This document shows positions 63,224-64,000 of a stretch of DNA of 64,000 bases, piece after piece. The first letter of the stretch is position 1. Each line of letters begins with the position of its first letter. This DNA comes from Protula sp. h YS-2021 (Eukaryota; Annelida; Polychaeta; Sabellida; Serpulidae): contig OX457034.1 in NCBI GenBank assembly GCA_949752745.1, positions 414,493 through 478,492 on the forward strand, read 5' to 3'. The notes beneath the pieces were generated by a model. It saw nothing but the letters and a program-made list of their open reading frames with translations. It was not told the origin of the DNA and ran no database searches. Made by a program: the position numbers and the translations under genes.

Positions 63224-63659
63224 TAATTACTATTAGTACGGACAGGCGAACGGACGCATAGTGATTTGCGCGTCCCCCGCTCCACGCCACGCACGGTAGT
63301 AGAAGATTAATAAAATATAAATAATAAACGTCATCGTACTTCTGGAATCAAAAATAAACTTAACTAAAAATGATTTTTTTTTATTTTGTTATTCTATTTT
63401 ATATATTTTTCATTTATCAACTTCATACGCCATTTTTTTTTTCTTTTTTTTTTGGGGGGGGGGGGAGGGGGGTATCTCGCGTTAAGTACAACCCTTCCCT
63501 ACATGCAACAGCTTGAACACAGGTGACGTCATCGTTGGGAAATCCCTTACCATCTCTTTATCTTCACAGCCCTGAATAATTGCATAACTTGGTTGAACGC
63601 ATAATTTTCCCGAAAACATGGTAATTCAAAAAAAAAACTTTTTTCAACTGTACATAATT

Positions 63660-63692
63660 AGAGCAGTGTGCGTAGCCCACATATTCCCCACA

Positions 63693-63723
<31 letters not shown>

Positions 63724-63968
63724 CATCAGTTTAACACGGCCATCAACAATCAATCAAGAGCTGAAATTTTCCATGTACAGCCGGGCCATTTTCCTTTTAC
63801 GGACCTGGCCCATTTACAATACCTATCTGTGTTTGTTCCCATAGAAGCTACATACCAAGTTTCATAAAAATCCTTCCAGCAGTTCTTAAGTTATCGTGTT
63901 AACAAGCTCTTGATGACAGACCCACCGACACGCGGTCGATCGCATATATTCCCCCCGTGGGGAATAAA
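63660..63968 (+). repeat. Interspersed repeat with poly-C and terminal hairpin, copy 4
   Basis: Same family; a poly-C tract of about 28 bases and the end TATTCCCCCCGTGGGGAATA. Confidence 0.87.
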
Positions 63969-64000
63969 TCAGCGAAGAGGAACTTACAACTGTCTGAAAA

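Overview
This is a metazoan nuclear genomic window: AT-rich, intron-rich, full of minisatellites, poly-G/C tracts and several transposon classes, with one assembly gap (62729-62928). Spliced genes with GT/AG introns, a thrombospondin type-1 (TSP1) repeat protein, a Ty3/Gypsy LTR element and tRNA-derived SINE-like units fit an invertebrate, probably a lophotrochozoan such as a mollusc. That placement is inference; no species is claimed.

Layout. (1) 0-4.3 kb: a 65-bp minisatellite and low-complexity DNA. (2) 4.35-16.3 kb, minus strand: exons of a HEATR6 homologue (HEAT-repeat protein). The gene is heavily disturbed: several exons carry frame breaks, one exon exists twice inside a 1-kb tandem duplication that also carries a TIR transposon, and one exon is inverted between a poly-C and a poly-G tract. 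Its introns hold a 77-bp array of about 35 copies and a 41-bp array. (3) 16.4-21.1 kb: nested DNA transposons, including a Mutator-like element with an 11-bp target duplication inside a larger CCCAGCAAACA-ended element, then a strongly strand-asymmetric G-rich array. (4) 23.08-50.88 kb, minus strand: a complete secreted TSP1-repeat gene that I could splice end to end in consistent phase: 17 coding exons, 819 residues, signal peptide, an N-terminal domain, nine TSP1 modules and a C-terminal domain. Six of the nine modules are near-identical 180-bp phase 1/1 exons in tandem units of about 0.8 kb. (5) The introns of that gene hold large insertions: a decayed LINE interrupted by a TIR element (26.5-27.9 kb), a 5-kb foldback element with paired inverted tRNA-Thr-like sequences (34.3-39.3 kb), and a full-length, very young LTR retrotransposon (40.70-47.89 kb) whose integrase lies before the reverse transcriptase, as in the Gmr1 group. 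(6) 51-64 kb: mostly non-coding, with MITE-like elements, SINE-like tRNA-derived sequences, small arrays and two copies of an interspersed repeat with a terminal hairpin.

The two genes show no functional link. The main stories are exon-module amplification in the TSP1 gene, and the amount of nested, inverted and foldback structure in the introns of both genes. All splice models were made by eye from splice sites, phase and recalled family similarity; transcript data would decide them.
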